DNA of 64,000 nucleotides from Tyto alba (GCF_018691265.1 NW_024881303.1:9665777-9729776); one strand, 5' to 3'. Numbered from the stretch's first letter, positions 35,346 through 49,059 are shown. Notes: generated by a model not told the origin, from the letters alone. Numbers and translations: made by a program.

Positions 35346-36430
35346 GCAAAGTTGGCATTTTTTTCTCATGCAGCCTTTACATGGACCCATTATTTTAATA
35401 TCAGTAATGGCAGACAAAGATGGTTGTCTCTGCATTTGGATGTATTTGTAGAAAGAAGTTCTTTCTCTTCTCCCTTTAAGGCAAGTCAGACAAAAGGCTC
35501 TGGTCAGCAGGGTCAGAAATGGCCACGCAAGCATGCACAGAAGTGCTAATGTTCACTCGTAGTCCTCATGTAGAGAGAGAAACCTACAGGGTGATGTTAA
35601 TGCTTTCTCCTCCAATGTGTGTGTGAACAGTTTTTGCTTTCCCAAACACAGTGTACTTAGTAGTCAGAAATACTCCGCCTTGCGTGTGGTCTTTGAGGGA
35701 ATATTGGTGGCCCCTTCCCCAACTCCTTTCCCCTTTCTTTACTCAGAACTCCTAGCAGTAACATTCCCGACCCACACAGATATTTATGTTATTCTACAGC
35801 CTCCCCAACACATGCCAGCAGAAGCTTTTTCCATTCCCAGTTCTCAGAGAGTTGCTGCTAAAGATGAGAATACACCTCATTTCCTCAGTTAATGATGTGT
35901 CTTGTTCAGTTGTGCTCTTCAGCCTATACTTAGCCCTGCCCTGCAAGCCAGGTGCAGCTGGTTAAGCAGAAGAAGGATACAGCCAGTGTCTGACCCCCCA
36001 AAAAGTGCTGCTATGGGGCTGGGGAGCCCCTGGCTCTGAAGTGAGGGCTCCCATCGTGCCACTCCTCATGAAAACAGCTTTGATAATTTCCAGCTAGCAA
36101 GAAGAGATAATAAGAGAGATCTTGGGAACAGAAGCCATGTGCAAAGCAATTCTGTAGCATGGGAATAGAAATGGATATAAGACCCATGGAGGTAATGGGT
36201 CTATGGCAAAATGGAGTATCATCAGGTGGACCTGCTCTCCTTATGTAGCACCTGACCGTGGAGGGGATCTGCCGTGAATTCACGGGCAAAAGAGCCTCTC
36301 AAGGGACAAATTGATCTCTGTGGAGGAGTTTCATCCTCACTCAGCATCCCAGGATGGAGGTGCAGAGGGGATTTGCCCACCGCCCGCCTTGCTGGGCTCC
36401 TGCCTTCCGGTTAAGTACTGCTGCAAAGCT
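35346..36430. other. Unique DNA, no gene seen
   Basis: No repeat or exon recognised. The 91-92 codon frames (35617-35892 plus, 36011-36289 minus) carry no domain. Confidence 0.5.
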
Positions 36431-36434
36431 GAGA

Positions 36435-36660
36435 GATGGGTGTAAGAGCCTTTCAGCAGGCAATTAAAAGCAGAATGTTTTCTGTAATATATAAACAAGC
36501 CCATTAAGCCTGACTTTAATGGGGCTGAGATTCTGTGATAAATAATTGAAAAGAAAGCTTAAAGTGAATTTCAAAGATCTTTTTTTCCCTTTAAAATGTA
36601 TTTACAATACTTCAGTACTTTATATAGCTTGAATGTTTAATCAATTGTCATTTAAAGAGA
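36435..36660. promoter_or_regulatory. Candidate conserved non-coding block (unproven)
   Basis: AT-rich and repeat-free, with AGGCAATTAAAAGCAGAATG near 36459, CCCATTAAGCCTGACTTTAA near 36500, GATAAATAATTGAAAAG near 36537 and TTTAATCAATTGTCATTTAA near 36636. Several TAAT/ATTA cores are clustered in about 200 bp. Enhancer function is inference only. Confidence 0.22.
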
Positions 36661-37879
36661 GTTCAGTTCCTGGAGTTTTGTGATATATATGTGCTAAACA
36701 AGCCACTTGAATGTCAAAGACACAGAGCAGCAGCTCTTGGGTTGAGACAGATTTCACACAGTTTGTAGTGGCTTGTGCATGGGAAAAGCTTGCTCTCAAA
36801 ATCTCAGCTGCTCTCTGTAGATTAAAAGGGTCTTGAAACAGCTTGAATTTCTCCTGCTGTAGCACATCCAGGACTATGAGATAGCAGGCCGGGCACTGGA
36901 CAGGGATCCGCTAATTGCTTGCCTGCTCCCTGGGTCCAGCCAGCACCTGGCACAGGCTCTGGTTTCTCTGTCAGCTCCGAGGCAAAATCCCAGCCCTGCC
37001 TCAACCAGGCCAGAGGGACAGGAGTGCAGAATGAGTGAACGTTTGAAAGCTGCAGCTGATGTTTATTGTGCACTTAAACATACTTGTCAGGTGCCTTGTT
37101 GTAGGTATTTTTCCTGGGCTGGTTGTGATTGAGGACGTCAGGGGTGATATGCTATTCCCTTCTCAGTGAGTGAGCATTTATCCTGCTTCCATTAACACGA
37201 GGCCTGATGGGATGGGAATATCCCTCAGTGCCTTTCAACACACACATTTAAAATGTCTTGTAAATTAGCTAAGACTTTGGACTTCCCATCGGCTGTGCAG
37301 ATTCCCTCGCTGTGGCTAAACTGGCACCACCTCAGGGATGCCACTGGAGTTTCACTGCAGCCCCCACACTGCTGTTTAAAAACTCCAGACCCTCTTAGTC
37401 CTTCTCGCTGCCCCCTGGCCTGTACTCAGACCAGAATGGTGCTGATCTCTATTTTACAGAGGAAAAGCAGGGTCTCTATAAACCTGAGGTTGAGTGCGGC
37501 TTTAAGCCCCAGAAGCTTTTTGAGTAGATTTTTTGTGAAAGTTCTCATATATATGTTAAGGTGCTGAAGTGTTTTGGGACTTAGAGTATGAAGAAGTTTA
37601 TTGAAGACCCCTCCCAGGCTTCATCTTCTACTTAAACGGGACTCACTGGAGAACTTTCATAATTTTTTTTACCCCCTTGTTTTCCTTTAAACGACTCTGT
37701 TTCTGTGCCGCAGTGCTTCTGCTGACTGGGAGACTGCTTGTTCCCTGCCTTTGCTGGGGTGTTAGCAGAAGTGACCTCCCCGTGGCTTTGTGGGGATCAA
37801 ACTGGCACCAGAAGAGTTAATCAAGAAGAGAGTGTCTCTAATGTGAACACACTGGCACAGTACTCTCCCTGCTCAGGAA
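36661..37879. other. Unique DNA, no gene seen
   Basis: A modestly GC-richer stretch at 36880-37020 carries an 83-codon minus-strand frame without a domain. The remainder is unremarkable. Confidence 0.5.
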
Positions 37880-38110
37880 TACAGCAATAATCGCCCAGTT
37901 GGCTTTAATTATAATACTAATATACATAGATATTTAAAATTATAAAAGCAAGCAAAGGCGTATGCATATAATTAGAAACTCACAGCAAAAGGGATCAAAT
38001 CCTGCTCTGAGCAGCCGCACTGGAAATGGTGCGGTGTAGTCCCAGCTTTGCACCAGTGTGCCTGAAATCACAGCTTGTTCCTGCAGAATCCCCTAATCAT
38101 CGTTCCATTA
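37880..38110. promoter_or_regulatory. Candidate conserved non-coding block (unproven)
   Basis: Begins with a strongly AT-rich core (TTTAATTATAATACTAATAT near 37905) and continues through GCGTATGCATATAATTAG near 37958, where ATGCATAT is one base from a POU-type site. It then becomes GC-balanced. No repeat or frame explains it. Function is unproven. Confidence 0.22.
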
Positions 38111-38303
38111 ACTCATATAACTGTGTGGGACTAGAGCAGATTTCTCAATAAAAATGATGGATAAGTAAATTGGGAGAAGCACTCTACCACTTAGCAGGTG
38201 TGAAAAGATTGACAGTCCCAGCGCTGCTGCGGGAGGATTGCATGTGCTGACTTGAGGGTGTCGCTGTGTGGAAACGCTTGTGCGTGGCTGGGGAAAAATT
38301 GTC

Positions 38304-38327
38304 TTTTTTTTTTTTTTTTTTTTTTTT
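38304..38327. repeat. T24 homopolymer
   Basis: Twenty-four T, then CTTTTTCTGAGG. On the minus strand it gives three overlapping lysine-run frames, none of which is a gene. Confidence 0.95.
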
Positions 38328-41176
38328 CTTTTTCTGAGGGTGCATGAGTGGGAAATGATGATGCTGGAACAGGATGTGGGAGAGCTGCAAACACCCTGAG
38401 AGCAAACAGTGTGCAGCACAGCACGGGCAGCAGCCGTGCAAGGAAGGAGCAGGAGCCTCCCGGCTGCTGGCTCTCCTCATCGCGACAGTAAGCGTGGAAG
38501 CGGGAAGTCAGGGAGCTCTCAGCGTTGCAGAGATGTGTCTGGGTGTGAAATCCCACCTGGCTGTCCCTGTGCCAGACTTTAGGGCAGACCCACATGCCCG
38601 GGATGTGCCCCTCTTTTGGTCTCTTAGGCTATTAGATGGAAACACCTTCCACAATGCTGCAAAAGCCACTCTGTGCATGAACTAGGGCCTTGTCAACAAA
38701 GCATTTCTCATAAAAGTGATAGTGCCTTTGATAATCCTGGGTCCCACAGTGGTTCATGCAGCCCTCTCTCTCGGTGGAGATGCTTCTGTCTGAGACTGTG
38801 TGCAGACAGAAGTGTTCCCTGCCTTTGCTTTTGGGGCTGGAGTGTGCCCGAGTGGGGTGTGCCAGGCACATCCCACAGGCAGATGTGTCCCGGAGGGTGA
38901 GCAGGAAGGCTGGGGTGAAGACAATGCAGCAGAGGGGAAAATGGCACTGGGGAGGATACTCTGGTTTGTGGCTGAGACACACGCTGGCCCTTCGGGGAAC
39001 CGGCAGGAATTATGCAGCAGCAGGCTTGATTTCATGGATAATGTAGTAATTTAATGGGCAAAACCTGTAGGCCTTGGTTAAAACCCAGCCTGAGGTTCTG
39101 CTTTCTCCTCAGAGGGGAAATTAGGGAGAGGGCGCAGCTTCTCTGCTTCCCTCCAGGGACTGATGTCCTGAAGGAACGGAGGAGGCTCCCGAGATCCCAC
39201 AGCACAATGGTGTTTGACTCTCTGCTCCCACGCAGCTCCTAGCTCCTGCTATAAGCATGGTTTGAAAGAAACATCCCTTTGACCTGCTGGACCCCTGCAC
39301 ATTTTTATAGCATCCTGCAGCTCCGCTTCAAGCTGCTCCGATCCCAGAGGCTTGTTAAAAACAAGGAGCCTTGTGCTGAAATTCCCGCCACGACCCTCCC
39401 ATTCACCATTTCTAAGCCTTTATAACATGCTCAGCAGCTAATTAGCAAAGACCTGCCAGTGATGCCACTCAGACATGAAAACGGCCTTTCCATTTTCCTG
39501 CTACATCCAGAGAGCCAGAGGCAACATGAGGTCCTGGGTCTCTTCTAGGACCGTGCTTCTTACCCATGGCCAGGATGCAAGAGCATGAGTGCTACCAGTG
39601 CTGCTACGCTTCTCACTGGGCATGCTGGAGGGGCACCATCACTGTCCCCCTCCTTGTCCCCACCAGCCCAGCTCACTGGGCAAGCACCTTCCCTGTGCCA
39701 CCACGGTGCATCGCTGCCATTGCAGCCTTGAGCCGCGGGGAGCAGCAGCAGGGAAACATCCTTGTCATGAGGAAAAAGAAGCAGGGGATCAGGATTAATT
39801 TTTGTACATGGTGCCTGGAGAACTAGGCGTTTGTTGTAAAGATTTATTGAGTGAGAAACAATGCTTCGCCTAATCCCTTGGCAGGGGGAGCTGTTCCAGC
39901 TAACAACTGCTCGATAATTAGCACTGGGAAATCCCCTGCTCCCTCCTCTGCTCTGCCTCGAGGTATCTCAGGCGCTATCAAATCTAACACTAAATTGTAC
40001 CCCAGCATGGTGAGAAGGTCTCTCCATCCTGCAGGCCTGTTAGGGTGCTCTGCTGGCTCCAAAGACAGGGGTTTCAGGCAGGGTGGTTGGCTACCGTCCC
40101 TCCCCTTGGCCACCCTCCAGTTGCATTTTCCAACAGTGGCAGAGGAGCGCTGACATCCCCAGGACACCCCATCAGGCCTCTTGGGGTGCCACGGGACAAA
40201 GAGGCTCCCCTGAGCATGTCTCTCCTGGCTGGGTTGTTTTTGCTGGGCTTTGCTGCCTGGCAGTGCTTGTTATACTGTTTTAAGCCCAAAGGTCAGAGTG
40301 TTTGTCACAGGCACCCCCATCAGCGGAGGCACCTCCGCCGGGGGAAGGTAGAAGAGGAAAAAAATTACAAATGAGCCTCTTACATGGCTCTGAGCCACTC
40401 TTATCCTGTGAGTGATAAAGGTGTAAAACAGGGAGTCTCTCCCAGGGCGGATGGCCACGGCGTTGCTGGAGCCACATCTTCTGGGAGGGAGGTGATGCTC
40501 TCATCCCAAGCCAGCACCAAGCACTGTGATGTGCAGGGAAAGGCAGCGGTCAGACCAAAACGAGACTGGCAGAACTGTAAGTGCCAGGCAGAGCAGGCTG
40601 CTGGAAACCACAGCGATCGCACCATATCGTCTGCTGGGTCTTCATAGGTGTTGCTCACTCATTGCAGCGAGCAGTTCCCTTACAGATCCTGAGGCAGGCG
40701 GCAGCAGAGAAACCCAAGATGTGCTCTGGGGTTGCAAAAGAAGCAGTCAGAGTCCTGCTGAAAAATATCCTGAGGCTGGCTTCGTTGCATGGCTGATGTG
40801 CAACAGCAAGGAACAGCGATGGCCATATGGTGTGCCACCGCCACGCATTTCCCCACTGCAGGTGTCCACGAACTGGCAGTTGGGAAGGTGGTTAAAGGAA
40901 AATGACATTTGCAGAGTAATTCTCCAGGGCTGGTCCTGAGTAAAAACCACTAATCACTTACAGAAGTGGAGGGTATATCTGACTCTGGGAATTTATCCTC
41001 CACCTTTTGCTTTTTGAACCCTAGCAATTGCTTGATGCAGAGCAGCATGAATTATCCCAGAGATGCAGTCCCCCATCACTGCACTGCAGGTAGTACCTTG
41101 TCAGTCTTACTTAGGACTAAGGTGGGTGTCTACAAGCTATTCCTGAAATGCATTTTTACAGCTCTCTTGCTTCTCT
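38328..41176. other. Unique, GC-richer DNA, no supported gene
   Basis: Many overlapping frames of 60-137 codons in all phases (notably 38632-39046 and 39844-40939) reflect moderate GC content rather than genes. None has a recognisable domain. A TTCCCTTACAG acceptor-like site near 40675 is followed by no convincing exon. Confidence 0.45.
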
Positions 41177-41273
41177 GTTTTGTTTTTTTTTTGTTTGTTT
41201 GTTTGTTTGTTTGGGGTTTTTTTGTTTGGTTTGGTTTTTTTGTTTCTTTTTTTTTTTTTTTTTTAAAAAAAAA
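41177..41273. repeat. (GTTT)n and T-rich low-complexity tract ending T18A9
   Basis: T10, then about five GTTT units (41193-41212), then interrupted T/G sequence, then T18 (41247-41264) directly followed by A9 (41265-41273). The T18/A9 junction is self-complementary. The tract produces a Phe/Val-rich spurious frame. Confidence 0.93.
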
Positions 41274-44200
41274 GGCGAAGCTCTGACAAAACCATCCCCA
41301 TGAGCCAAGATTTTAAAAAGTGACTAATGGTTTTGGATGGCACTGTTTGGATACTCTTGGGAGAGTAAGCTGTTGAGAGAATTACCATTCAGGTCTTGTG
41401 AGACATCTCACACTTTTGAAAGGCCCTGACCATAATCTCAAGATGATGTTGTTCTAAAAGTCACACAGCCATGATGAGCGCAAGACACTACACTCCATGA
41501 TAAAGAATAAGGATCAGCCTGGAAGGATCCAAGAGAGGAGATGTGTCTTGGGACAAATTCCACAAGCATCTAGATGTGGAACCTACCATCCAAACTTCAC
41601 TTCCTTTCAATGACCCCATGCTTTTCAAACGATGCAAAGCAGGTCCCCTGGACCATGCTGTGCAGCTCACCTGTTACATGACAGGGATTTATCAGACAGA
41701 CATGGACAACACAAGAGCTTTTCAGTAAGAGTGCCTGCTCATAACATTTTCCATGCATTTCCTAGCCTTACTGGCCAGATTTTCAGCTCACTTGATATAT
41801 TGTTAACAGTAGCTATGAAACTAATTAACTGAGGAGAATGATATTTAACTGTCAATAAACCTTTGGATCTCTGCCCTCTTTCCTGCAAATTTAGACTTCA
41901 TTCTGCAAAACCTTTTCCTTCCCCCACCCCTCAGCTTCTCTCCCTCCCCTTTTCACAGCTCCTTAGTGGCATCTTTTTGCTTCATCTGGCCCAAGCTGTT
42001 TGCCTTTTGTATCGCACCAAACCCTGGTGTCTCTCTGCTCTCTCAGTTCGGCAGGATAGCATATCTCACTGCTGCTGTGCCTCCTCTACTCTCTCATCAC
42101 CAAAAGCCTGTATGGTGCTTTCTCCCCAGGCTGGGGGTCGCCTCTGCTGCCTCCTTTGGGGTTTGTTCCTAACAGGGTTCTGCTGGGCATTGCAGTGGTG
42201 GTATAACAAGAAGGTTAACAGATGCAAAAGGAAAAATCTTCTAAATAGAGACATGAATATTGACCCTCCAAGCACCAGCTAGCTCGCAACAGCTGTCCTT
42301 GCTGGACTGTTTAAGTCTAAGCCTCTTTAAAATCCGGTTACCTTTACTTTCCTCACTCAGAGGGCAACCGTCCCTTTCATTCACTCATATTTCTCCTTAA
42401 AACATGCCTTTCAGCAAAGCTCATCATTGCTAATGCTTATTCCCCCTGCCCCTAGAAAAGCACCTCCTGGATCAGCTGCTGTGGTGGTGTCAGCTCTGCG
42501 TGCTTGCCACTGCTGAAGGAGCCCTGAGGACCGCGCGCTTCCCTTGCATTGTGCAGCGTATGCTCCTGACACTTAAATAATACCCCTTTTCTCTGCACAA
42601 TGGCCCCATGCATATAGTGGCTTTGCAGGGAACAACAGACGACTGTAGCTTCAGAGCAGATGTGTACGTTGCTCATGCCATGGGTTTTGTGAAGGAAGTC
42701 TGGAAAGGGAGGGGGAGAGGCAGATCTTTTGCAAGAAAATATGATGAGTGAGATAAAAAAAACACAGTACAGAGAAAAAACAACTCTGGTATCTTCATGT
42801 GGCAGGCTTTGAGGACCTTGCTGATTCAGAGCTGCCTGAAATGTGTTTTCCCTAGAACATAACCCTTTCTGCATTTGAAAAGCAGACCAGAGCCTGACTT
42901 TAAGGCACAAAATTGCTCCTGGATTCGCAAAGCTGTCCCTTCACAAGATCAACATAAAGAATGATCTCTACAGCCTCTGAGAGAAAGCAGCAAGGGCTTT
43001 GCTCCCCCTGCAAGGTTCCTCAAGGCCTGGACACTGTCCTGAAAATCTTTGGTTTAGTTGTGAATGAACTACGTTAAATTAGGGGGCTGTGGATCTGGAC
43101 TATCCTGAATGACAGCAACTAAAGTAGGTATCTGGGCACAGAGCTCTTTCCCACTTGAATGTTGTGCTGGCCTCTCCCTGCTAGGTCTTTGCTTGGGTTT
43201 GGTACATCTGAGTTCAGGACCAATAGCCCAGCTTTCTTGGACACACTGCAAAAGACAATATGGAAGAAGCAACAGCCAAAATAGCAACAACAGAAGTTTC
43301 AGCAGGCAGATTAGTGGCAGCAGCAGGCTCTGATCAAGCTGTTCTCCTTCTGTCACCATTTTGAGTGTTTATTGTGTAGCGCTCCAAACTGCTGCCGGTT
43401 ACAGGGCTTTACCAGTGAGAAGGGATAAAGGGCAGTACAAAGCCTCTGTAGGAATGTGTGAGCCCACCCGGCTGCTCAGTGCCGGAGCTGGATGCCTTCC
43501 CTCTCCTTCATTTGTGGCATGATCAGGCCCACCTGCCTCCGGTCCAAGTCACACATCCTGGGGAAATGGTTGACTTTTCTCTTTGATTATTTGGTTATAA
43601 GCCTGAGGCCTGAAGAGAACGAAGCTTCTGCCATTGTACAGTCTGTCTGCCTGTGCCCCCTGCCCTTCCCCATGGCTCCTCAATCTGTTGGCCAGTGTCA
43701 ACAAATTTTGTCAGGGAGCTAACGGTCTTCAAGCTTCGAAATTCCTGCAAGTTTCATAAAAAAAGGAGACTGAACTGAGGATGGAGAGCTGATTCAATGC
43801 CCATGCAGGCCCTCACAACGATCCTGGATGCTACACGTCCTGTGTTTTGCCCAAAAGGCAGAGGTACAGCACATGGCATAAGACAGGAGCTTCCCCATGG
43901 CATGCCCAAGGGGAAAAAGTTCAGAGGACACAGAGGTGGTCAGGAGAGACCCTCAGGAAGGAGGTTCTCTTCTGAAGGTGCTGTAGGAGGAGATCTGCTG
44001 GCTTTCTGTGAGAGATGTGCACACGACTTCAGAGGCAAATCTGTAGGAATCCAGGTTTAATTGGTTTTGCTGCTGACAGAGCAACTTAATTATGCACCGA
44101 GGGTCTCATTTGATTTGGACTCCCTGTGCAAGCCAGATAACGAGGAACACAGCTGAATGCCCTTTAGCTCCCTGGTTATCTCCAGACAGATTTCACTCTG

Positions 44201-44850
44201 ATGTGTTGATATGAGATTTGGGGGAGGAGCTGCAATTCCTGTTCAGGGACGATCCTAACCTCCAGCCTTAAGCAAGCTGGAGATGCACATGACGTCCAGG
44301 TTATGTCAACTGTGCTGGAGTGTTGTGAGGCCCTTGTGTCCCCCACCAATAGAAGAAGAGGAAGGTGATACTCCACCTCCCACTTGCTGTTGGAGCTGCT
44401 ATGCTCTAGACTGCTGCCTTCCTATTTTAAATAAAAATCTGCATTGTGAGAGCTTGTAAGTCTTTCAGGGTCTGCAGCTGGACTGTGAATAGACTGTGAA
44501 GCCATAATTTCAGTATGGATGAGAGCCACACCGGGCTTTTCCAATCAGCCCACTCTGGTCCCTCAGGGATATCCCCGCAGGCTTTGTAGCAGCTTGGGTG
44601 AGCTGGGAATGGAGCATAAGTCTCAAAAGGAAGATCTTTTGTTTTTTCTTTCTTTCTCTCAACTTTGGAAAACAAAATAGAAGAATAAAATGCTGTAAAA
44701 CATCCAGTCTGCTACCAAATTGCTTTTTAAAATGTCTCCAACTTTACAAAAGTTGCACGTATTGCCATTAGACATCCCTTTTTCTGTTACCTACTTACAC
44801 CTCCTCAAAGCTGAATGGAAAAATTAATGCTGAACCTCCCTCCCCTCATA
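41274..44850. other. Unique DNA, no gene seen
   Basis: No transposable element was confidently recognised. A 61-codon plus-strand frame at 41543-41728 lies in a stretch of unusually even composition (41380-41730) that might be an old unclassified insertion. The longer minus-strand frame at 42452-42910 shows no domain. Confidence 0.45.
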
Positions 44851-45060
44851 ATCAAACATTGTAACGCTGAGAAATTCAGAGCGAAGATTACAAGGAACAG
44901 TCATTCCATAACAATACAATTATGATGAAATCATTTTAGCATCTGTGGTCTGAGATGAGATTAAATCTATTTTAACGAGACATTAGATGGGCTTTTTTCT
45001 CCCATATTTTTTCCTCATGACGCCATTACAATGCAGAGTAAGTTCTTTTTTTTAGTGGTC
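44850..45060. promoter_or_regulatory. Candidate conserved non-coding block (unproven)
   Basis: Repeat-free, with AACAATACAATTATGATGAA near 44911, GAGATTAAATCTATTTTAAC near 44957 and CATGACGCCATTACAATGC near 45016. A dense run of TAAT/ATTA-type cores, with no frame across it. Suggested on texture only. Confidence 0.22.
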
Positions 45061-45221
45061 TCACTTTCTGATTTTTCCTTTACAATAAATCCAGATTCCA
45101 TGCGGGGGAACTAAACTGAGAGTTTTGCACCACTTGTTTTTGTACTTAAATTACCGATACACTCCTTCCATCTCAGCTTTACTCTGATAGCTTCTTTTTT
45201 CCTGAGAACTTTTGCTTTAAA

Positions 45222-45247
45222 TTTTTTTTTTTTTTTTTTTTTTTTTT
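45222..45247. repeat. T26 homopolymer
   Basis: Twenty-six consecutive T, with a sharp shift to GC-richer sequence about 50 bp downstream. Confidence 0.95.
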
Positions 45248-45289
45248 CCGAAAAGAATATTCCATATTTGCTGCATCCGCAGGGCTGTT

Positions 45290-45560
45290 GAAGGCAGATT
45301 CACTGGGACCCGGAAGCTGACAGGGAGCTCCATCTTGCCAGGTTGTATTTATAGCAGCTCTGCATCTTGGAGCCGCCAAGAGACCTGGCAGTACCGGCTC
45401 CTACCGTGCGGTGAAGCCAATGGTTTGGAGGGCTGTGTCCCTGCGGTGTGTCTGGGGCTGCCACCGCCAGCGACTCCTGCAGCTCAGTGCCCGGGGCTGC
45501 CCTGCCAGAACTGGGTCTGTGACCTGGGGGAGCAGCACCATGATTTTCAGGGTCACTCCC
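45290..45560. other. Local GC-rich patch with moderate CpG
   Basis: About ten CpG in 260 bp by hand count, GC-rich against its AT-rich neighbours. The CpG ratio is below that of the 33.8-kb patch. Antisense frames of 77 and 92 codons cover it with no domain, and no promoter motif is evident. Confidence 0.4.
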
Positions 45561-46200
45561 CAGCGTGAGGCCATCCATCCGTAGGGTATCTCTTCAGTAG
45601 GTCTTGGACCATATAAAATTCACAAATTATTTGTTCTCAAGTGAGCTAGAAGCTTTGGTTGTTTTTTCTTTGTATTTTTGTTTGAAACGAGCCTTATTTT
45701 GATGGCAAAATCTGGACTGGTCTCAGATTTCAAAGTGAACCTAAGGCTCTTTGGGGACTGATCTAGTTTTAAAAGGCGTGGGCTGTCTCCATCTCAGCTG
45801 GGGAGGTTTTTTCGTCTTTGCTTCAGTTACCACAGCTTCTTCCCAAAGGCAACCTGCTTCCTTTGATCCAAAATAAACTCTGGGAAACTGTTCACTCATG
45901 GATCACCTTCTGCGGCATCCTTGGTGAGTTATCTGGCCAGCATCACATGGGGGCTGGCCAGCTGCTTGCTTTTCCTTCTCTTGTTTTGAAGAATCGGGTG
46001 GACAGATGGAAATGATCTTCCTGGGGAGAAAATCAGTTCCTTTGCTAATCTGTTAAACTGTGAGGGCAGCTGGAGGCTTTAATTCTGGTACCTCTGCAAA
46101 AGATGGTTTCAGACACCCTTTATCATCTGTTAAACCTAACAGGCTAAAGGCGCTCCTAAGGCACCAAATCTGTTGATAACTTGCTCCACATCATAGAAAA
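45561..46200. other. Unique DNA, no gene seen
   Basis: Nothing recognised. Confidence 0.5.
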
Positions 46201-46224
46201 CAACAACAACAACAACAACAACAA
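46201..46224. repeat. (CAA)n microsatellite
   Basis: Seven to eight CAA units followed by AAAA. It encodes an asparagine run in an overlapping frame that is otherwise featureless. Confidence 0.95.
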
Positions 46225-48009
46225 AAATGGAGAAAAGGGAGCTTCATTCATTGATCAAAGTGGAAAAGGGATGGAGCTGATGTTACAGATCACCAGCAAA
46301 CTGCCTGCAATGGAAAAAGGGATATCGTATTTTTTGCCTTTAGAGCAAGAAGGTGTAGTCAAGTGTGTGCCAAAGAAAGGGAAAACCCCAGTCTCCATCT
46401 GAAGGCAGAAAGAAGTTAAGCTGAATTGCTCCAAGCCCTTGAGTTAAATACATGTTGAGAGGAAACTGATAAAGATAAAACACAATAATGGAAACTTGTC
46501 TCAGAAAGAGCAGGTAGGTCCCAACTGTCAACAGTAATCTGAACCTATAACAAGTACTCTTGTTTGAAAATGAATCCAACTGAAAATGAAAGATTAAACA
46601 AGTACAACAACGTAAGAATAAATTACACATAAATCTCTCTGGTATTCAGGATCAAAGGAAGATTAAAGAACAAGTTATGGAAATGTGGTAGAGGCAAAGA
46701 GAACCTATTAAGTGATATCATTTAGCGAGTATACAAGTAATAGAGAGTTCACATCTAAGTTTAGAGGAAAAGGAATGAACCTGTAGCTGTAGAAGGAACT
46801 TCAAATGCTATGTGGCATGAATGAATATATGACAAAGAAGATTTCTCTAGCCCAAACCCAACAAAAATATGACCCAGAAACTGAGCTCCACGGTTGCTGG
46901 TATGAGAAAACCCACTTTCAGCTGTGTTTCAAGGGTGATGAAGAAGTATTGAGTTCTTCCAGTCCACCCTGCAATTTTGAGACTGTGAGGGTGCACATGA
47001 GGTACATGAATTTCTGTTCAGGACACCCAAGTAAGGGTGCAAGTGGCTCCCCAGGGCAAAGGGTACTCCTGAGAGCACCAGGGTCCATCATTGCTCCCCC
47101 AGAATCTGTTCTTTCCCTTTCTGTCTCTGTGTTGGGCTCCAGTTCTCCAGTGAGGATGCTTAGTAGGGACTGCTTTTCCCCTGGGAAACCACACTAAAAT
47201 ACTTGTCTGTGTGTGTAAGACTGTGTATGTGTTTATGCAAAAGAGTTCTTTTACAGTGACGTTATTAACACCAAAAGGCTGTATGTCTGACCCTTTGCTC
47301 TTGTATTTCATAACCTTCAGAATCCTATGATCTAAATAAACCAAAATTCAAAAAAGGGACCCTCTTCTCCCTGCTAATACAAGTGAGAGTGTTTAGAAGA
47401 AACAAGTGTCTTGTCCCAGCTCATCCAGAGAATCTACAACAAAATCAAATCTTGAACCCATGAATCCAGAGCCTGTATCCCAACAGTTCCCTGATCTGTC
47501 CTCTGAAAGAGTGATTATAAAGTATTAATAGTAGCTACTTCTCAGCCTCCCAGGGTAATAAACCACTTTTTTCCTCCACAGCTGAGCCCTGGCCCAGGAC
47601 AAGCTTTCACAAGGGTCTGCGTAAGGGAGGGGAATGCAACAGGATAAAAACCAGAGTGGTGCTGCTTTGACAAAGAGCTCACCACCATATGAGCCCCCTT
47701 TCCCCTTCTGGGTAGGATGGCATGGAGATTTTTGGCACCTGGTCATAGTGTTTTCCCCCTGGGGGAAACAGTCTGTCTCTGTCTTTGGGGAAATAGGAAG
47801 CCACACTCAGGATAGGGGGCAAGAGGTGCCTGGATCTGCTGGGAGGGTTAGGGGACTTCACCTCACCCCCATGTGCGTACTCCACCCTTATCATCACTAC
47901 ATCAGTGTTAGGAGATCCAGAGTCCATTTGACAGTCTCCAAGAGACAAGCAATGGATGTGTTGACACCCTGAATGTTTGTGCTGATTTCAACCATTCAAT
48001 TCAATCTGA
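46225..48009. other. Unique DNA, no gene seen
   Basis: No repeat or exon recognised. The 130-codon frame at 46805-47197 is opposed by antisense frames and has no domain. Confidence 0.5.
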
Positions 48010-48024
48010 TTTTTTTTTTTTTTT
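48010..48024. repeat. T15 homopolymer
   Basis: Fifteen consecutive T residues. Confidence 0.95.
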
Positions 48025-49059
48025 CAAGGTTCATCTTTTTCAGTGTAGCCTGTAGTTTTCTTTGTGAAAACTAATCAGGTGAGTTTAGGGAAGGAAGAAA
48101 ATTTAACAAACCTTTTCCAATATTTTCCTATAGTGAAACCAGCTGAAAATTGAAGGAGATCAAGGTGGGGAAGGTATTTGCATGTGCATAAGATGATATA
48201 AGAACAGCTGAGATTATATCAAAGTAAAGACAGTACAAGGTAGTTAGAGGGAAGATTTGGCCTTCTTTTGGCCTCCCAACCCAAGCAAATAGCAGTCTCT
48301 GATAGCTTTTAAAGTTACTTCTTGCTCACACCTCCAATGGGTGTGCATTTGTTAAGTGCATCGCCTGTGGGCAATTTGATTTATGTTCAAATGTTTATGG
48401 TACATGAGGTGCATGTAAATCTATTTATATATGTGTATTTCTTACTAAGAGAGATTTTCAGCCTACACAACACAAAACAGCTCAAAGCTGTGCCTGGAAG
48501 CAAAAAGCCTTGTGGAGGTCCTGACCCAAGCCATTGTATAAGTTTCCTTCAGAGCGGCAAATGCCTGTACATAGGTGCTCACACCAGTGCTGCCACCCAC
48601 GTTATCGCCGAGCCAGAGGAGGGATCAGGAATTGGGTGAGGTCCAAGTCTGGGGGCATGGGCTACGTGTAAGCATCTCACATCTCCCATGGGGGAAGGAG
48701 ACAGCATGTCCCAGCGCAGAGCTTAGAGCTATCACGGCTCTGGCGCTGCCGCTGGGACCTGACCCCATCGCCAGCAACACCCTGCACCGACCCCCTCGTG
48801 CTTAACCCTCTCTGATGTGCAGAAGATGGCTCTCAGGGAGGAAAGCTGTTATTTTAGTGGGCCCAGCATATGTCTCATGAGACAAACTCTCCATCTCAGG
48901 GACTGTCTCTTCGTTCTTGTTTGAAATCGCATTGTTCTGGCTGTTACACAGTCAAACTGCATAAATAAAATATCTCCTGCATCTTTCATCATTAACAGAG
49001 TTCTCATAGTGCTTTTCATTTTTAGACACTTCACCTTTTCAAATCACTCATTAAATATT
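48025..49059. other. Unique DNA, no gene seen
   Basis: Nothing recognised apart from a modest GC-rich rise at 48590-48800. Confidence 0.5.

Noticed and set aside
41380..41730. Possible old unclassified transposon around a 61-codon frame
   Set aside because: No terminal repeats, target-site duplication or family motif could be seen. Kept only as unique DNA.
46181..46402. Frame with an asparagine run
   Set aside because: The run is the CAA microsatellite read in one phase. The rest has no domain.
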